Assembly: GCF_000020125.1 (NCBI RefSeq)
Contig: NC_010681.1
Coordinates: 4,216,001 to 4,280,000 of the forward strand
DNA from: Paraburkholderia phytofirmans PsJN
Lineage (GTDB): Bacteria > Pseudomonadota > Gammaproteobacteria > Burkholderiales > Burkholderiaceae
Reading direction: 5' to 3'
Length of the DNA: 64,000 nucleotides
Below the pieces are notes generated by a model, which worked only from the letters and a program-made list of their open reading frames with translations, was not told where the DNA came from and did not search any database. Position numbers and translations under genes: made by a program. This document shows positions 8,563 through 17,405 of the stretch, in pieces; position 1 is the stretch's first letter; each line of letters opens with the position of its first letter.

Positions 8563-10205
8563 AGCCGACGCTCGAAGAGATCCGCGCCAGCGACCTGACG
8601 CCGCTCGAACGCGAACTGGCGCTGGCGTCCTTCGGCGCCGAAGCGCTTGCGGAAGAACCGGCTGCGGTGACACCCGCGGCGGCGGCCGTCGCGGCAATCG
8701 AAGCCGCCTTGCGCGATCCGGCGCATGCCCATCCAGCGACGGGCGCCGCCGCGAGCCGCGATGCCGCCGCGGCGAGCCCTGCTTCCGCCGCCGTCGCTCA
8801 CCCGCCTTACGATCCCGCGCTCGACAGCAACCCGCACATGCAAGCGTGGCGCGGCCGCCTCGACGCACTGCGCGCGCGCAATGCGATCGCCAAGCCGATG
8901 CGTGCCTGTGGACGTCTCACGCGCGCGGCCGGTCTGGTGCTCGAAGCCGTGGGCCTGCGTCTGTCCGTGGGCGCCGAAGTGATGATCGAACTGCCGCAAG
9001 GCAGTTCGCTGCCGATGGCCGAAGCCGAAGTAGTCGGCTTCTCCGGCGACAAGCTGTTTCTGATGCCGACCACCGAAGTGATCGGCCTCCTCCCCGGCGC
9101 GCGCGTTTTTCCGCTCGAAAGCGCGCCGATCGCCGATCCGATGGCGGGCGCCAAACGTCTGCCGGTCGGTTGGGAATTGCTCGGCCGCGTGCTGGATGCC
9201 TCCGGCCGTCCGCTCGACGGACTCGGCCCGCTCGGCGCGCATGCCGACGCCCCGCTGTCCGCGCCGGTCATCAATCCGCTGAACCGCGAACCGATTCACA
9301 AGGTGCTCGACGTCGGCGTGCGCGCGATCAACGCATTGTTGACCGTCGGCCGTGGCCAGCGCATGGGGTTGTTCGCCGGCTCGGGCGTCGGTAAATCGGT
9401 GCTGCTCGGCACGATGGCGCGCTACACCAGCGCCGAAGTGATTGTGATCGGCCTGATCGGCGAACGCGGCCGCGAAGTGAAGGAATTCATCGAGCAGATT
9501 CTCGGCGAGGAAGGTCTGGCGCGCTCCGTGGTGATCGCCGCGCCCGCTGACGTCTCGCCGCTGCTGCGCATGCAGGCCGCATCGTATTCGACCTCGCTTG
9601 CTGAATATTTTCGCGACCAGGGCAAGCACGTGCTGCTGCTGATGGACTCGCTGACCCGTTACGCGATGGCGCAGCGCGAGATCGCGCTGGCCGTGGGCGA
9701 GCCGCCTGCTACCAAGGGCTATCCGCCTTCGGTGTTCGCCAAGCTGCCGGCGCTCGTCGAGCGGACCGGCAACGGCCCGGCGGGCGGCGGCTCGATCACG
9801 GCGTTCTATACGGTGCTGACTGAAGGCGACGACCAGCAGGATCCGATCGCCGACTCGGCGCGGGCGATTCTGGACGGTCACATCGTGCTGTCGCGCTCGC
9901 TGGCTGAAGCCGGTCACTATCCGGCCATCGACATCGAAGCGTCGATTAGCCGGGCAATGACCGCGCTGATCGACGATAACCATCTGGACAAGACGCGTAT
10001 GTTCAAGCAGATGCTGTCGCGCTATCAGCGCAACCGCGATCTGATCAACGTCGGCGCGTATTCAAGCGGGCGCGACGCGCTGCTCGACCGCGCGATTGCG
10101 TTGTATCCGCGGATGGAAGCCTTTTTGCAGCAAGGTTTTCGCGAATGCGCGAACTTTGAACCGAGTCTCGAGATGCTGGACGCGCTGTTTGCCCAAGGAG
10201 GCTGA
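8556..10205 (+). CDS. fliI: Flagellum-specific export ATPase FliI
   Basis: 549 residues, F1-beta-like hexameric ATPase that releases chaperones and primes export substrates. The Walker A loop is GSGVGKS at residues 275-281 with K280, the next strand ends [12 protein letters not shown], and Walker B is [19 protein letters not shown], with [14 protein letters not shown] further on. The P-loop lysine lies about 90 residues further from the N-terminus than in Salmonella FliI. The extra sequence is an Ala/Pro-rich stretch around residues 28-90, between the N-terminal FliH-binding helix and the barrel. It overlaps fliH by seven bases. Confidence 0.96.
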   Translation: MVKPTLEEIRASDLTPLERELALASFGAEALAEEPAAVTPAAAAVAAIEAALRDPAHAHPATGAAASRDAAAASPASAAVAHPPYDPALDSNPHMQAWRGRLDALRARNAIAKPMRACGRLTRAAGLVLEAVGLRLSVGAEVMIELPQGSSLPMAEAEVVGFSGDKLFLMPTTEVIGLLPGARVFPLESAPIADPMAGAKRLPVGWELLGRVLDASGRPLDGLGPLGAHADAPLSAPVINPLNREPIHKVLDVGVRAINALLTVGRGQRMGLFAGSGVGKSVLLGTMARYTSAEVIVIGLIGERGREVKEFIEQILGEEGLARSVVIAAPADVSPLLRMQAASYSTSLAEYFRDQGKHVLLLMDSLTRYAMAQREIALAVGEPPATKGYPPSVFAKLPALVERTGNGPAGGGSITAFYTVLTEGDDQQDPIADSARAILDGHIVLSRSLAEAGHYPAIDIEASISRAMTALIDDNHLDKTRMFKQMLSRYQRNRDLINVGAYSSGRDALLDRAIALYPRMEAFLQQGFRECANFEPSLEMLDALFAQGG

Positions 10206-10207
10206 CG

Positions 10208-10657
10208 ATGGCGAAACACTTTCCGATCAAGACGCTTATCGGCCTGGCTCAGGACGATGTGGACGCCGCCGCGCAACGTCTGGGCCGCGCACAGCGTGAG
10301 CGCAACGACGTGCAGTCGCAGCTCGACGCCCTCGTCCAGTACCGCGACGAATATCACGCGCGCTTCACCGCGACGGCCCAGACCGGCATGCCTGCGGGGA
10401 ACATGCGCAATTTCCAGGCATTCATCGATACGCTCGACGCCGCCATCGAGCAGCAGCGCAATTTGCTGGTGACGGCCAACGCGCGCGTCGAGGCCGCCAA
10501 GCCCGACTGGCAGCGTCAGAAGCAGAAGCTGGGCTCGTACGAAGTGCTGCAGGCGCGCGGCGAAGCAGCCGAAGCCAAAACCACGGCGCGGCGCGATCAG
10601 CGCGACGCCGACGAACACGCCGCCCGGATTCTGCGGATGCGCGCCGAAGGCGTGTGA
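10208..10657 (+). CDS. fliJ: Flagellar export chaperone-escort protein FliJ
   Basis: 149 residues, almost entirely coiled coil (LAQDDVDAAAQRLGRAQRERNDVQSQL and so on), as expected for FliJ, the stalk-like subunit that sits in the FliI hexamer, contacts FlhA and recycles late chaperones. The sequence family is weak, but position directly after fliI, size and the IKTLIGLAQDDVDAAAQRL opening support the call. It starts three bases after the fliI stop, so it is translationally coupled. Confidence 0.9.
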   Translation: MAKHFPIKTLIGLAQDDVDAAAQRLGRAQRERNDVQSQLDALVQYRDEYHARFTATAQTGMPAGNMRNFQAFIDTLDAAIEQQRNLLVTANARVEAAKPDWQRQKQKLGSYEVLQARGEAAEAKTTARRDQRDADEHAARILRMRAEGV

Positions 10658-10727
10658 CGTGCATCAGGCGCACGAGCGCCGTCCCGATTGACCGAACACC
10701 TCGTTTGACCGATTGACAGGATTCCCT

Positions 10728-12221
10728 ATGTCGCTTCTTTCACAGATCGGCTCGCTGCTCGGCTCTGCCAGCAGCACGTCCAGCAGCGCGGCGATGGCCG
10801 CTGCGGCGAACGCCAAACCGTTCTCGCAAACCTTGCAGCAGAGCATCGATCAGCAGAACAGCGCGGCTGCGCTGAGCGCGAGCCAGCAGCAAGCTGCAGC
10901 CGCGGCGTCTTCTGGAACGTCGCCGTCTGCGTCGAGCGTGCACGACGCGCCGCCGCCGGCCGACCCCGCGCCGAAGAGCGCGGACGACGCAAGCAGCAAG
11001 GACACGAGCAAGCCGACGAACTCGGCTTCGTCCACGGCACCGTCGGGTGATACGCAACAGGCTTCGACCGACAAGACGAACGCCGCGCCGGCGAAAACCA
11101 GCAATACCGCGAGCCAGACCGACGCCGGCACGGCGGCGGCAGCCGCTGCCGCTCAAGCGCAGGCGCAGGCGCAAGCTCAAGCCGACGCGAACAATGCCAA
11201 TACGCCGACAACCGCTGACCCGGCCACGGCTTTGACCGACGCCGCGACCGCGCTGCCGGGCACGGCCACGGACGCCACGACGAATGGCACGCCGGGCAAG
11301 AAAACCGCCGCCACCGATCCGAAGTCATTGCAAGACGCATTGCAGGCAGCGCTGGCCGCGTTAGCTAACGGTCAAGGTGTGCCCGCGCAAGCGTTGGCGA
11401 GTGGCGCGGCCGCGAACGCCGCGACCTCGGCAAACGGCTTGAACGGTACGAACGCTGGACTGAACGGCACTGCCGACGGCAAGACGTTGGGTGCCGGCCT
11501 GTTTGGCGACGGCAAGGGCTCGAGTGCATCGAAAGCGGCGATGACGACGGCGGCGACGACCGTGGCCGACCCGTCAGCGGCCTCAAAAGCTGCGGCTGAC
11601 GCATTGACGGCAACGGCGGCCGGCGGCACGCAAGCCGACGGCCTGGCCTCTTTCAAGAGCGCGGCGGATGCCGCAACAGCGGCGCTAGCCGCCTCGCAGG
11701 CAGCCGCGAGCGCGGCGAGCACGACGGCGGCCGTCCAGACCACGGGCAACGCCAGCGCGGCGGAAGCGGCGAATACGTTGTCCCCGCAGGTCGGCACGAC
11801 TGACTGGGAGGACGCGTTGAGCCAGAAGGTGGTGTTCTTATCGAACGCACACTCGCAGAGCGCCGAGTTGACTTTGAATCCGAAGGATCTGGGTCCGCTA
11901 CAGGTTGTCTTGCAGGTTGCCGATAACCATGCACATGCGTTGTTCGTATCGCAGCACCAGTCTGTGCGCGAGGCCGTCGAAGCCGCGTTGCCGAAGTTAC
12001 GCGAGGCGATGGAATCCAACGGCATTGGTTTGGGAAGCGCGAGCGTCAGCGACGGCTTTGCGCGCCAGAGCAGCCAGCAGCAGAGCGCCGACTCCGGTCG
12101 TTCCGGCGGCCGCTCGAGCGGCGGAAGCGGATCGTTTGGCGGCGGCAGCGGCGACGCGGTAGCCTCGACGGTCAACGTACCTGTACGCCGCACGGTTGGC
12201 CTGGTCGACACATTCGCGTAA
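10728..12221 (+). CDS. fliK: Flagellar hook-length control protein FliK
   Basis: 497 residues. Residues 1-360 are extremely Ala/Thr/Ser-rich low-complexity sequence, the flexible ruler region. The C-terminal Flg_hook domain carries LSQKVVFLSNAHSQSAELTL, NPKDLGPLQVVLQVADNHAHALF and ALPKLREAMESNGIGLGSASV, the part that contacts FlhB to switch export to filament substrates. It ends with a Ser/Gly-rich tail. ATG 10728 (MSLLSQIG) is preferred over an in-frame TTG at 10713. It closes the fliFGHIJK run, and two hairpins follow. Confidence 0.93.
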   Translation: MSLLSQIGSLLGSASSTSSSAAMAAAANAKPFSQTLQQSIDQQNSAAALSASQQQAAAAASSGTSPSASSVHDAPPPADPAPKSADDASSKDTSKPTNSASSTAPSGDTQQASTDKTNAAPAKTSNTASQTDAGTAAAAAAAQAQAQAQAQADANNANTPTTADPATALTDAATALPGTATDATTNGTPGKKTAATDPKSLQDALQAALAALANGQGVPAQALASGAAANAATSANGLNGTNAGLNGTADGKTLGAGLFGDGKGSSASKAAMTTAATTVADPSAASKAAADALTATAAGGTQADGLASFKSAADAATAALAASQAAASAASTTAAVQTTGNASAAEAANTLSPQVGTTDWEDALSQKVVFLSNAHSQSAELTLNPKDLGPLQVVLQVADNHAHALFVSQHQSVREAVEAALPKLREAMESNGIGLGSASVSDGFARQSSQQQSADSGRSGGRSSGGSGSFGGGSGDAVASTVNVPVRRTVGLVDTFA

Positions 12222-12231
12222 ATTTTTTTGA

Positions 12232-12265
12232 CGCCCGGGCAGCATCGTTCGCCCGCCCGGGCGAA
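12232..12265 (+). terminator. Nested GC-rich hairpins after fliK
   Basis: Two overlapping alternatives can form. One pairs 12232-12240 with 12255-12263 (nine bases, CGCCCGGGC with its complement). The other pairs 12248-12254 with 12259-12265 around a four-base loop. A run of T lies just before the hairpin, at 12222-12229, rather than after it, so termination efficiency is uncertain. Confidence 0.45.
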
Positions 12266-12298
12266 CACAAGCCGCACCTCGACTGCGGACGATTAGAG

Positions 12299-12324
12299 AT
12301 CGGCGCCCTCCAGAGGGCGCCGAT
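12299..12324 (+). terminator. Terminator-like hairpin after fliK
   Basis: An 11-base perfect stem (ATCGGCGCCCT with AGGGCGCCGAT) with loop CCAG at 12310-12313, followed by TTGCGT. The stem is strong but the T tract is short. Confidence 0.55.
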
Positions 12325-12495
12325 TTGCGTCCAGCGATGAGCCAAGCGACCGCGACGGCGCGCGAAGCGCCGCCGGAAGAATGACTGCTTTGTCACTTAC
12401 GCGGAGTGTGCGAGAGCACGGATTCCAGATGGACCACGAGCGCGACTGCGCGAGGGCCCCGCTTATGGGCTAGCGGTGTGAAGCGGCTTTCTTTG

Positions 12496-12527
12496 CCTAC
12501 TTTCTTTGCCGCGGCAAAGAAAGTAGG
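12496..12527. repeat. 32-bp perfect palindrome, Burkholderia-type dispersed repeat
   Basis: Sixteen bases starting CCTACTTTCTTTGCCG are followed immediately by their exact reverse complement. The left arm's TTTCTTTGCC also occurs as a direct copy at 12488-12497, and the palindrome runs into a GC-rich TGCCGCCCCGCACAGGGGC element (12529-12547). From memory this composite is a short dispersed repeat seen many times in Paraburkholderia genomes. It lies between fliK and fliL and is not part of a gene. Confidence 0.75.
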
Positions 12528-12547
12528 TGCCGCCCCGCACAGGGGCA

Positions 12548-12706
12548 GCGCCAATAGACCACGAGCAAATCAAGGAAAGGCCAAAGAAGCCAAAGAAGCA
12601 AAAACAAGAGATAACCAACAATCCCCCTTCTTTTCGGCCCATCGCGCAGCGACCAAATCAACAACAATCACCATCACCAGCACTAAAGGCAAGCAAAGCG
12701 AACCAA
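12548..12706 (+). other. Purine-rich untranslated stretch before fliL
   Basis: This stretch, downstream of the palindrome, is markedly lower in GC than its surroundings and rich in A and AAAG runs, with a tandem GCCAAAGAA at 12575-12592. An open frame runs through it into fliL but has atypical residue composition, so I regard it as leader. No sigma-28 promoter was seen. Confidence 0.45.
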
Positions 12707-13207
12707 ATGGCAACCACGACCGCACCTCAACAAACCGCGCCGGCGTCTCCCGGCCCGATGAAGCGCATCATCCTGATCGTGCTGATTGCGATTATTGCCG
12801 CTGGCGCAGCAGGCGCGGGCGTCTGGTTCTTCATGTCGAAGCGGGCCCCGGCCGCGACTTCGGCTGAAGCAGCACCGCCGCCGGCGCCAGCACCGCTGTT
12901 CTTCCCGCTGGAATCCATGACGGTGAACCTGCAATCCGACGACGGCCAGCAGCATTTCCTGCGCATCGGCCTGACGCTAAAACTCACCGACGCAAAGACG
13001 CAGCAAGAACTCACCGACCACATGCCCGAAGTACGCAGTCGCATCCTGCTCGCATTGTCGAACAAGCACCCTGACGAACTCGCGCCGCTCGAAGGCAAGC
13101 GCGCCCTCGCCACGGAACTGCGCACGCTGATCGAGCAGCCGACCGACAAGGGCGCCGCGCCGATCCACGTCCAGGACGTGCTGTTCACCGAATTCGTCGT
13201 GCAGTGA
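12707..13207 (+). CDS. fliL: Flagellar basal-body-associated protein FliL
   Basis: 166 residues. FliL is a single-pass inner-membrane protein whose periplasmic domain surrounds and stabilises the MotAB stator. A short cytosolic tail precedes a membrane helix at about residues 20-41 (IILIVLIAIIAAGAAGAGVWFFM). Then come a Pro/Ala linker and the FliL domain FFPLESMTVNLQSDDGQQHFLRIGLTLKL with C-terminal HVQDVLFTEFVVQ. The frame is open further upstream, but ATG 12707 (MATTTAPQQ) gives family length. It opens the fliLMNOPQR run. Confidence 0.92.
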   Translation: MATTTAPQQTAPASPGPMKRIILIVLIAIIAAGAAGAGVWFFMSKRAPAATSAEAAPPPAPAPLFFPLESMTVNLQSDDGQQHFLRIGLTLKLTDAKTQQELTDHMPEVRSRILLALSNKHPDELAPLEGKRALATELRTLIEQPTDKGAAPIHVQDVLFTEFVVQ

Positions 13208-13272
13208 CGCCGGACGTGACGTTAATCAGCGCTGCCATCATCAACCGCCACGGGACGCACGAGGAATAAGGA

Positions 13273-14271
13273 ATGGGCCACGAAGAGTTCATGTCCCAGG
13301 AGGAGGTCGATGCCCTCCTCAAGGGCGTAACCGGCGAAACCGACTCGGAAGCCGAGCAAAGCGACCGTGTAGGCGTACGGCCCTACAACATCGCGACGCA
13401 GGAACGCATCGTCCGCGGCCGGATGCCTGGCCTCGAAATCATCAACGACCGTTTCGCGCGCCTGTTGCGCGTCGGCATTTTCAACTTCATGCGGCGCTCG
13501 GCGGAAATCTCCGTCGGCCCGGTGAAGGTGCAGAAGTACAGCGAATTCACCCGCAACCTGCCGATCCCGACCAACCTGAACCTGGTCCACGTGAAGCCGT
13601 TGCGCGGCACCTCGCTATTCGTGTTCGACCCGAACCTGGTGTTCTTCGTGGTCGATAACCTGTTCGGCGGCGACGGGCGTTTCCATACCCGCGTCGAAGG
13701 GCGCGACTTCACGCAGACCGAGCAGCGCATCATCAACAAGCTGCTGAACCTGGTGTTCGACAACTACACGGCGTCGTGGAAAAGCGTGCGCCCGCTGCAG
13801 TTCGAATACGTGCGCTCGGAAATGCACACGCAGTTCGCCAACGTGGCGACGCCGAACGAAATCGTCATCGTCACGCAGTTCTCGATCGAGTTCGGCACGA
13901 CGGGCGGCACGCTGCATATCTGCATGCCGTACTCGATGATCGAACCGATCCGCGACATTCTCTCGTCGCCGATCCAGGGCGAGGCGCTCGAAGTCGACCG
14001 CCGCTGGGTCCGCGTGCTGTCGCAGCAGGTGCAGGCAGCGGAAGTGGAACTGACCGCCGACCTCGCGCAGGTGCCGGTCACGTTCGAACAGATCCTGAAC
14101 ATGCGCAAAGGCGATGTTCTGCCGATCAACATCCCCGAACACATCACGGCGAAAGTCGACGGTGTGCCGGTGATGGAATGCGGCTACGGAATTTTCAATG
14201 GTCAGTATGCGTTGCGGGTCCAGAAGATGATCAGCGCAGCCGAAACAATGAAGGAAGGTGGATATGAGTGA
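13273..14271 (+). CDS. fliM: Flagellar motor switch protein FliM
   Basis: 332 residues. FliM forms the middle of the C ring and binds phosphorylated CheY. The N-terminal MSQEEVDALLKGV segment is the conserved CheY-binding peptide. It is followed by YNIATQERIVRGRMPGLEIINDRFAR, GTSLFVFDPNLVFFVVDNLFGGDGRF and the C-terminal SpoA-like region with VTFEQILNMRKGDVLPINIP. Length is normal. It overlaps the start of fliN by a few bases. Confidence 0.97.
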   Translation: MGHEEFMSQEEVDALLKGVTGETDSEAEQSDRVGVRPYNIATQERIVRGRMPGLEIINDRFARLLRVGIFNFMRRSAEISVGPVKVQKYSEFTRNLPIPTNLNLVHVKPLRGTSLFVFDPNLVFFVVDNLFGGDGRFHTRVEGRDFTQTEQRIINKLLNLVFDNYTASWKSVRPLQFEYVRSEMHTQFANVATPNEIVIVTQFSIEFGTTGGTLHICMPYSMIEPIRDILSSPIQGEALEVDRRWVRVLSQQVQAAEVELTADLAQVPVTFEQILNMRKGDVLPINIPEHITAKVDGVPVMECGYGIFNGQYALRVQKMISAAETMKEGGYE

Positions 14272-14728
14272 CCTGAACGCAAAGACTGAGGCCGAACTGG
14301 CCGCTGGCGCGCCGGAATTTGCCGCCGACGCAGCCGCCGCCGAAGACGAAGCGGCGATGGCCGACTGGGCCAGCGCGCTCGCCGAGCAGAACGACAATTC
14401 GGAAGTCAGCGCGACGACGGCCGGCGTGTTCCAGCCGCTGTCGAAGGTCGAGCCGACCACGACGCGCAACGACATCGACATGATTCTGGACATTCCTGTT
14501 CAGATGACCGTCGAACTCGGCCGCACCAAGATCGCGATCCGCAACCTGCTGCAACTCGCGCAGGGTTCGGTGGTGGAACTGGACGGCATGGCCGGCGAAC
14601 CGATGGACGTGCTGGTCAACGGCTGTCTGATCGCGCAGGGCGAAGTGGTGGTGGTGAACGACAAGTTCGGTATCCGTCTGACCGACATCATTACGCCATC
14701 CGAACGTATCCGGAAGTTGAATCGATGA
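14264..14728 (+). CDS. fliN: Flagellar motor switch protein FliN
   Basis: 154 residues. FliN forms the base of the C ring and docks FliH. An acidic, Ala-rich N-terminal tail (about 70 residues) precedes the SpoA domain with [38 protein letters not shown] and [21 protein letters not shown], then [15 protein letters not shown]. An AAGGAAGG ribosome-binding site six bases before ATG 14264 decides the start over GTG 14258. The stop overlaps fliO by four bases. Confidence 0.96.
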   Translation: MSDLNAKTEAELAAGAPEFAADAAAAEDEAAMADWASALAEQNDNSEVSATTAGVFQPLSKVEPTTTRNDIDMILDIPVQMTVELGRTKIAIRNLLQLAQGSVVELDGMAGEPMDVLVNGCLIAQGEVVVVNDKFGIRLTDIITPSERIRKLNR

Positions 14729-15336
14729 ATCGCGTTGCCGGTCGCGCCGTGTCGCGCACTGTTCTGAATCGCGCTGCACGGGCGGTGAACGTCGTCGCGG
14801 CCGCATGCTTCACTGCATCGATCTACACGCTGCTCGCACCTTCGGCCGCGCTCGCGGCGGACATGAACGCGGTCAACAACGCGGCGAAGATCGCCTCGGG
14901 CGTCGGCGCGGGTTCTGCTGTTCCGGCGCTCGGCGTCGGCGCGGTATTGCAAACCATTGTCGGGCTGCTGGTCGTGATCGGTCTGGTGTTCGGTTGCGCG
15001 TGGCTCGCTCGCCGCTTCGGCTTGCAGCCGGCGAATCGCGGCGGTCTCGTGAAGACCATCGGCGGCGCCTCGCTCGGGGGCAAGGAGCGGGTCGCGGTGG
15101 TCGAGATCGGCGATACGTGGCTCGTGCTCGGCACGGCGCCCGGCAATGTCCGTCTGCTTCACACGATGCCGGCCGGCTCGGCCGCCGTCGATCCGCTCGG
15201 CGCCACGCAAGCCGGTCCCGCCAGCGCGGCCGCCAGCGGCACGGCACTGCCAGGCACCTTCGGCCAACGCTTTCGCGACGCTTTAAAAGGCGAAGTGGGC
15301 AAACGTTTCAACGGGCAAGGCGGCGGGGTTCGGTAA
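14725..15336 (+). CDS. fliO: Flagellar export gate assembly protein FliO
   Basis: 203 residues. FliO helps assemble the FliP5Q4R1 export core. The N-terminus has a hydrophobic signal-like segment ending in [11 protein letters not shown]. The single membrane helix is [20 protein letters not shown] at about residues 75-94, followed by the short conserved cytoplasmic domain [28 protein letters not shown]. The tail is Ala/Gly-rich. The TAATG junction couples it to fliP. Confidence 0.9.
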   Translation: MNRVAGRAVSRTVLNRAARAVNVVAAACFTASIYTLLAPSAALAADMNAVNNAAKIASGVGAGSAVPALGVGAVLQTIVGLLVVIGLVFGCAWLARRFGLQPANRGGLVKTIGGASLGGKERVAVVEIGDTWLVLGTAPGNVRLLHTMPAGSAAVDPLGATQAGPASAAASGTALPGTFGQRFRDALKGEVGKRFNGQGGGVR

Positions 15337-16169
15337 TGCAGTTCAGTCTCTCTTCGGCGCGTCACGCGCATTCCGCTCGCATGTCCAGCACCCTTTCGAA
15401 AGTGATTTCGGCCGTGCGCCGCGTGGCGCCTGTCGGCCCGATCGCACTCGCGGCGTTGATGCTCGCACTGCCGACTCTGTCGTTCGCGCAGGCCGCGGGC
15501 TTGCCGGCCTTCAACACGAGCCCCGGCCCGAACGGCGGCACGACCTACTCGCTGAGCGTGCAGACGATGCTGCTGCTCACGATGCTGTCGTTCCTGCCGG
15601 CGATGCTGCTGATGATGACCAGCTTCACGCGCATCATCATCGTGCTCTCGCTGCTGCGCCAGGCGCTCGGCACGAGCACGACGCCGCCTAATCAGGTGCT
15701 CGTCGGACTCGCGCTGTTCCTCACGCTGTTCGTGATGTCGCCGGTGCTCGACAAGGCTTATACCGACGGCTACAAGCCATTCTCCGACGGCACGATCCCG
15801 ATGGAGACCGCCGTCAACCGCGGCCTCGCGCCGTTCAAGACGTTCATGCTGCGTCAGACTCGCGAAAGCGATCTCGCATTGTTCGCGCGCATTTCGCACG
15901 CCGCGCCGATGCAAGGTCCGGAAGACGTGCCGCTGTCGCTGCTGGTGCCCTCGTTCGTGACGAGCGAGCTGAAAACCGGCTTCCAGATCGGCTTCACGAT
16001 TTTCATTCCGTTCCTCATCATCGACATGGTGGTGGCGAGCGTGCTGATGTCGATGGGTATGATGATGGTGTCGCCCGCGACTATTTCGCTGCCGTTCAAG
16101 TTGATGCTGTTCGTGCTTGTGGACGGCTGGCAGCTGCTGCTCGGCTCGCTCGCACAGAGCTTCGTTTAA
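15336..16169 (+). CDS. fliP: Flagellar export gate protein FliP
   Basis: 277 residues. FliP is the main pore-forming subunit of the type III export gate. A cleavable signal sequence ends in [11 protein letters not shown], as in other FliP proteins. Then come [59 protein letters not shown], and C-terminal membrane helices with [26 protein letters not shown] and the [11 protein letters not shown] ending. ATG 15336 overlaps the fliO stop; an internal ATG at 15381 would also leave a signal peptide. Confidence 0.96.
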   Translation: MQFSLSSARHAHSARMSSTLSKVISAVRRVAPVGPIALAALMLALPTLSFAQAAGLPAFNTSPGPNGGTTYSLSVQTMLLLTMLSFLPAMLLMMTSFTRIIIVLSLLRQALGTSTTPPNQVLVGLALFLTLFVMSPVLDKAYTDGYKPFSDGTIPMETAVNRGLAPFKTFMLRQTRESDLALFARISHAAPMQGPEDVPLSLLVPSFVTSELKTGFQIGFTIFIPFLIIDMVVASVLMSMGMMMVSPATISLPFKLMLFVLVDGWQLLLGSLAQSFV

Positions 16170-16218
16170 CGCTTTTTTTTACCGCGCCCGCGCCCTTCAC
16201 GCTTTCGGTCCCATCGCC

Positions 16219-16488
16219 ATGAATCAAGAATCCGTCATGACGCTCGCGCACCAGGCCATGTATGTCGGCCTGCTGCTCGCCGCGCCGTTGCTGCTGGTCG
16301 CGCTGGTAGTCGGTCTGGTGGTGAGCCTGTTCCAGGCCGCCACGCAGATCAACGAAAGCACGCTGTCGTTCATTCCGAAACTGCTCGCGATCGCCGTCAC
16401 GATGGTGATCGCCGGTCCGTGGATGCTCACGACCATGCTCGACTATCTGCGCCAGACGCTCACCAACATTCCGACGCTCGTCAACTGA
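16219..16488 (+). CDS. fliQ: Flagellar export gate protein FliQ
   Basis: 89 residues, two membrane hairpin helices (MYVGLLLAAPLLLVALVVGLVVSLFQA and LLAIAVTMVIAGPWMLTTMLDYL) flanking the ATQINESTLSFIPK loop typical of FliQ. It packs around the FliP-FliR core of the export gate. ATG 16219 (MNQESVMTLAHQAMY) is the family start. It lies 49 bases after fliP. Confidence 0.96.
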   Translation: MNQESVMTLAHQAMYVGLLLAAPLLLVALVVGLVVSLFQAATQINESTLSFIPKLLAIAVTMVIAGPWMLTTMLDYLRQTLTNIPTLVN

Positions 16489-16525
16489 GCGGCGCGCCGG
16501 TTTTCACCTTCCCTTCCGAGCCACG

Positions 16526-17308
16526 ATGTTTTCCGTCACCTACGCGCAACTGAACGCCTGGCTCACCGCGTTCCTGTGGCCGTTCGTGCGCATCCTCGCG
16601 CTGGTCGCCACCGCGCCGGTGCTCGGCAACCGCTCGCTGCCGATCCGCGTGAAGATCGGCCTCGCGGCCTTCGTCACGATCATCGTCGCGCCCACGCTCG
16701 GTGCGCTGCCGCAAGTCACGGTGTTTTCGGCCGAAGGCGTGTGGATCATCGTCAACCAGTTCCTGATCGGCATCGCGCTCGGAATGACCATGCAGATCGT
16801 GTTTCAGGCGATCAGCGCGACCGGCGACTTTGTCGGCCTCGGCATGGGTCTCGGCTTTGCGACCTTCTTCGATGCGCAGGCGGCCAGTTCGAGTCAGGTG
16901 CTGTCGAGCTACATGAACACCATCGCCATGCTGGTGTTTCTGGTGATCGACGGCCATTTGCAGATGATCAGCGCGTTGCTCGCCACGTTCCAGTCGGTGC
17001 CGGTGTCGGCGAACATTCTGGGCGCGCCCGGCTGGCGCACGCTGGCGAACTTCGGCAGTACGGTGTTTTCGGCCGGGTTGCTGTTGTCGCTGCCGGTGGT
17101 CGCCGCGCTTCTCATCACGAATCTCTCGCTCGGCATTCTGAATCGCGCCGCGCCGCAGATCGGCGTGTTCCAGATCGGCTTCCCGCTGACCATGCTGATC
17201 GGCATGCTGCTTCTGCAACTGATGGTCCCGAATATGATTCCGTTCTTCACGCGGCTGTTCGAGGTTGGTATCGATCAGATGGGGCGTGTGGCGGCGGGGT
17301 TCAAATAG
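16526..17308 (+). CDS. fliR: Flagellar export gate protein FliR
   Basis: 260 residues with six or more hydrophobic helices. FliR completes the helical FliPQR export core and contacts FlhB. Family-typical segments: FLWPFVRILALVATAPVLGNRSLPIRVKIGLA at the N-terminus, GFATFFDAQAASSSQVLSSYMNTIAMLVFL in the middle, and LGILNRAAPQIGVFQIGFPLTMLIGMLLLQL at the C-terminus. It is the last gene of the plus-strand fli block, ending at a bidirectional terminator shared with flgL. Confidence 0.96.
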   Translation: MFSVTYAQLNAWLTAFLWPFVRILALVATAPVLGNRSLPIRVKIGLAAFVTIIVAPTLGALPQVTVFSAEGVWIIVNQFLIGIALGMTMQIVFQAISATGDFVGLGMGLGFATFFDAQAASSSQVLSSYMNTIAMLVFLVIDGHLQMISALLATFQSVPVSANILGAPGWRTLANFGSTVFSAGLLLSLPVVAALLITNLSLGILNRAAPQIGVFQIGFPLTMLIGMLLLQLMVPNMIPFFTRLFEVGIDQMGRVAAGFK

Positions 17309-17342
17309 CATGCTCCCTCTCGTCGCGCGGCGCCATGAAAAA

Positions 17343-17385
17343 GAAGAAGGGCGGAACCGGCTCACACCGGCTTCCGCCCTTCTTC
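17343..17385. terminator. Bidirectional terminator between fliR and flgL
   Basis: A long hairpin pairs GAAGAAGGGCGGAA (17343-17356) with its complement ending at 17385. An inner CCGG/CCGG pairing and one bulged base extend the stem. AAAAA before the stem gives a U-run for minus-strand flgL transcripts; T-rich sequence follows on the plus side for fliR. Confidence 0.8.
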
Positions 17386-17405
17386 GTTTCAGACTACGCG
17401 CGCTA

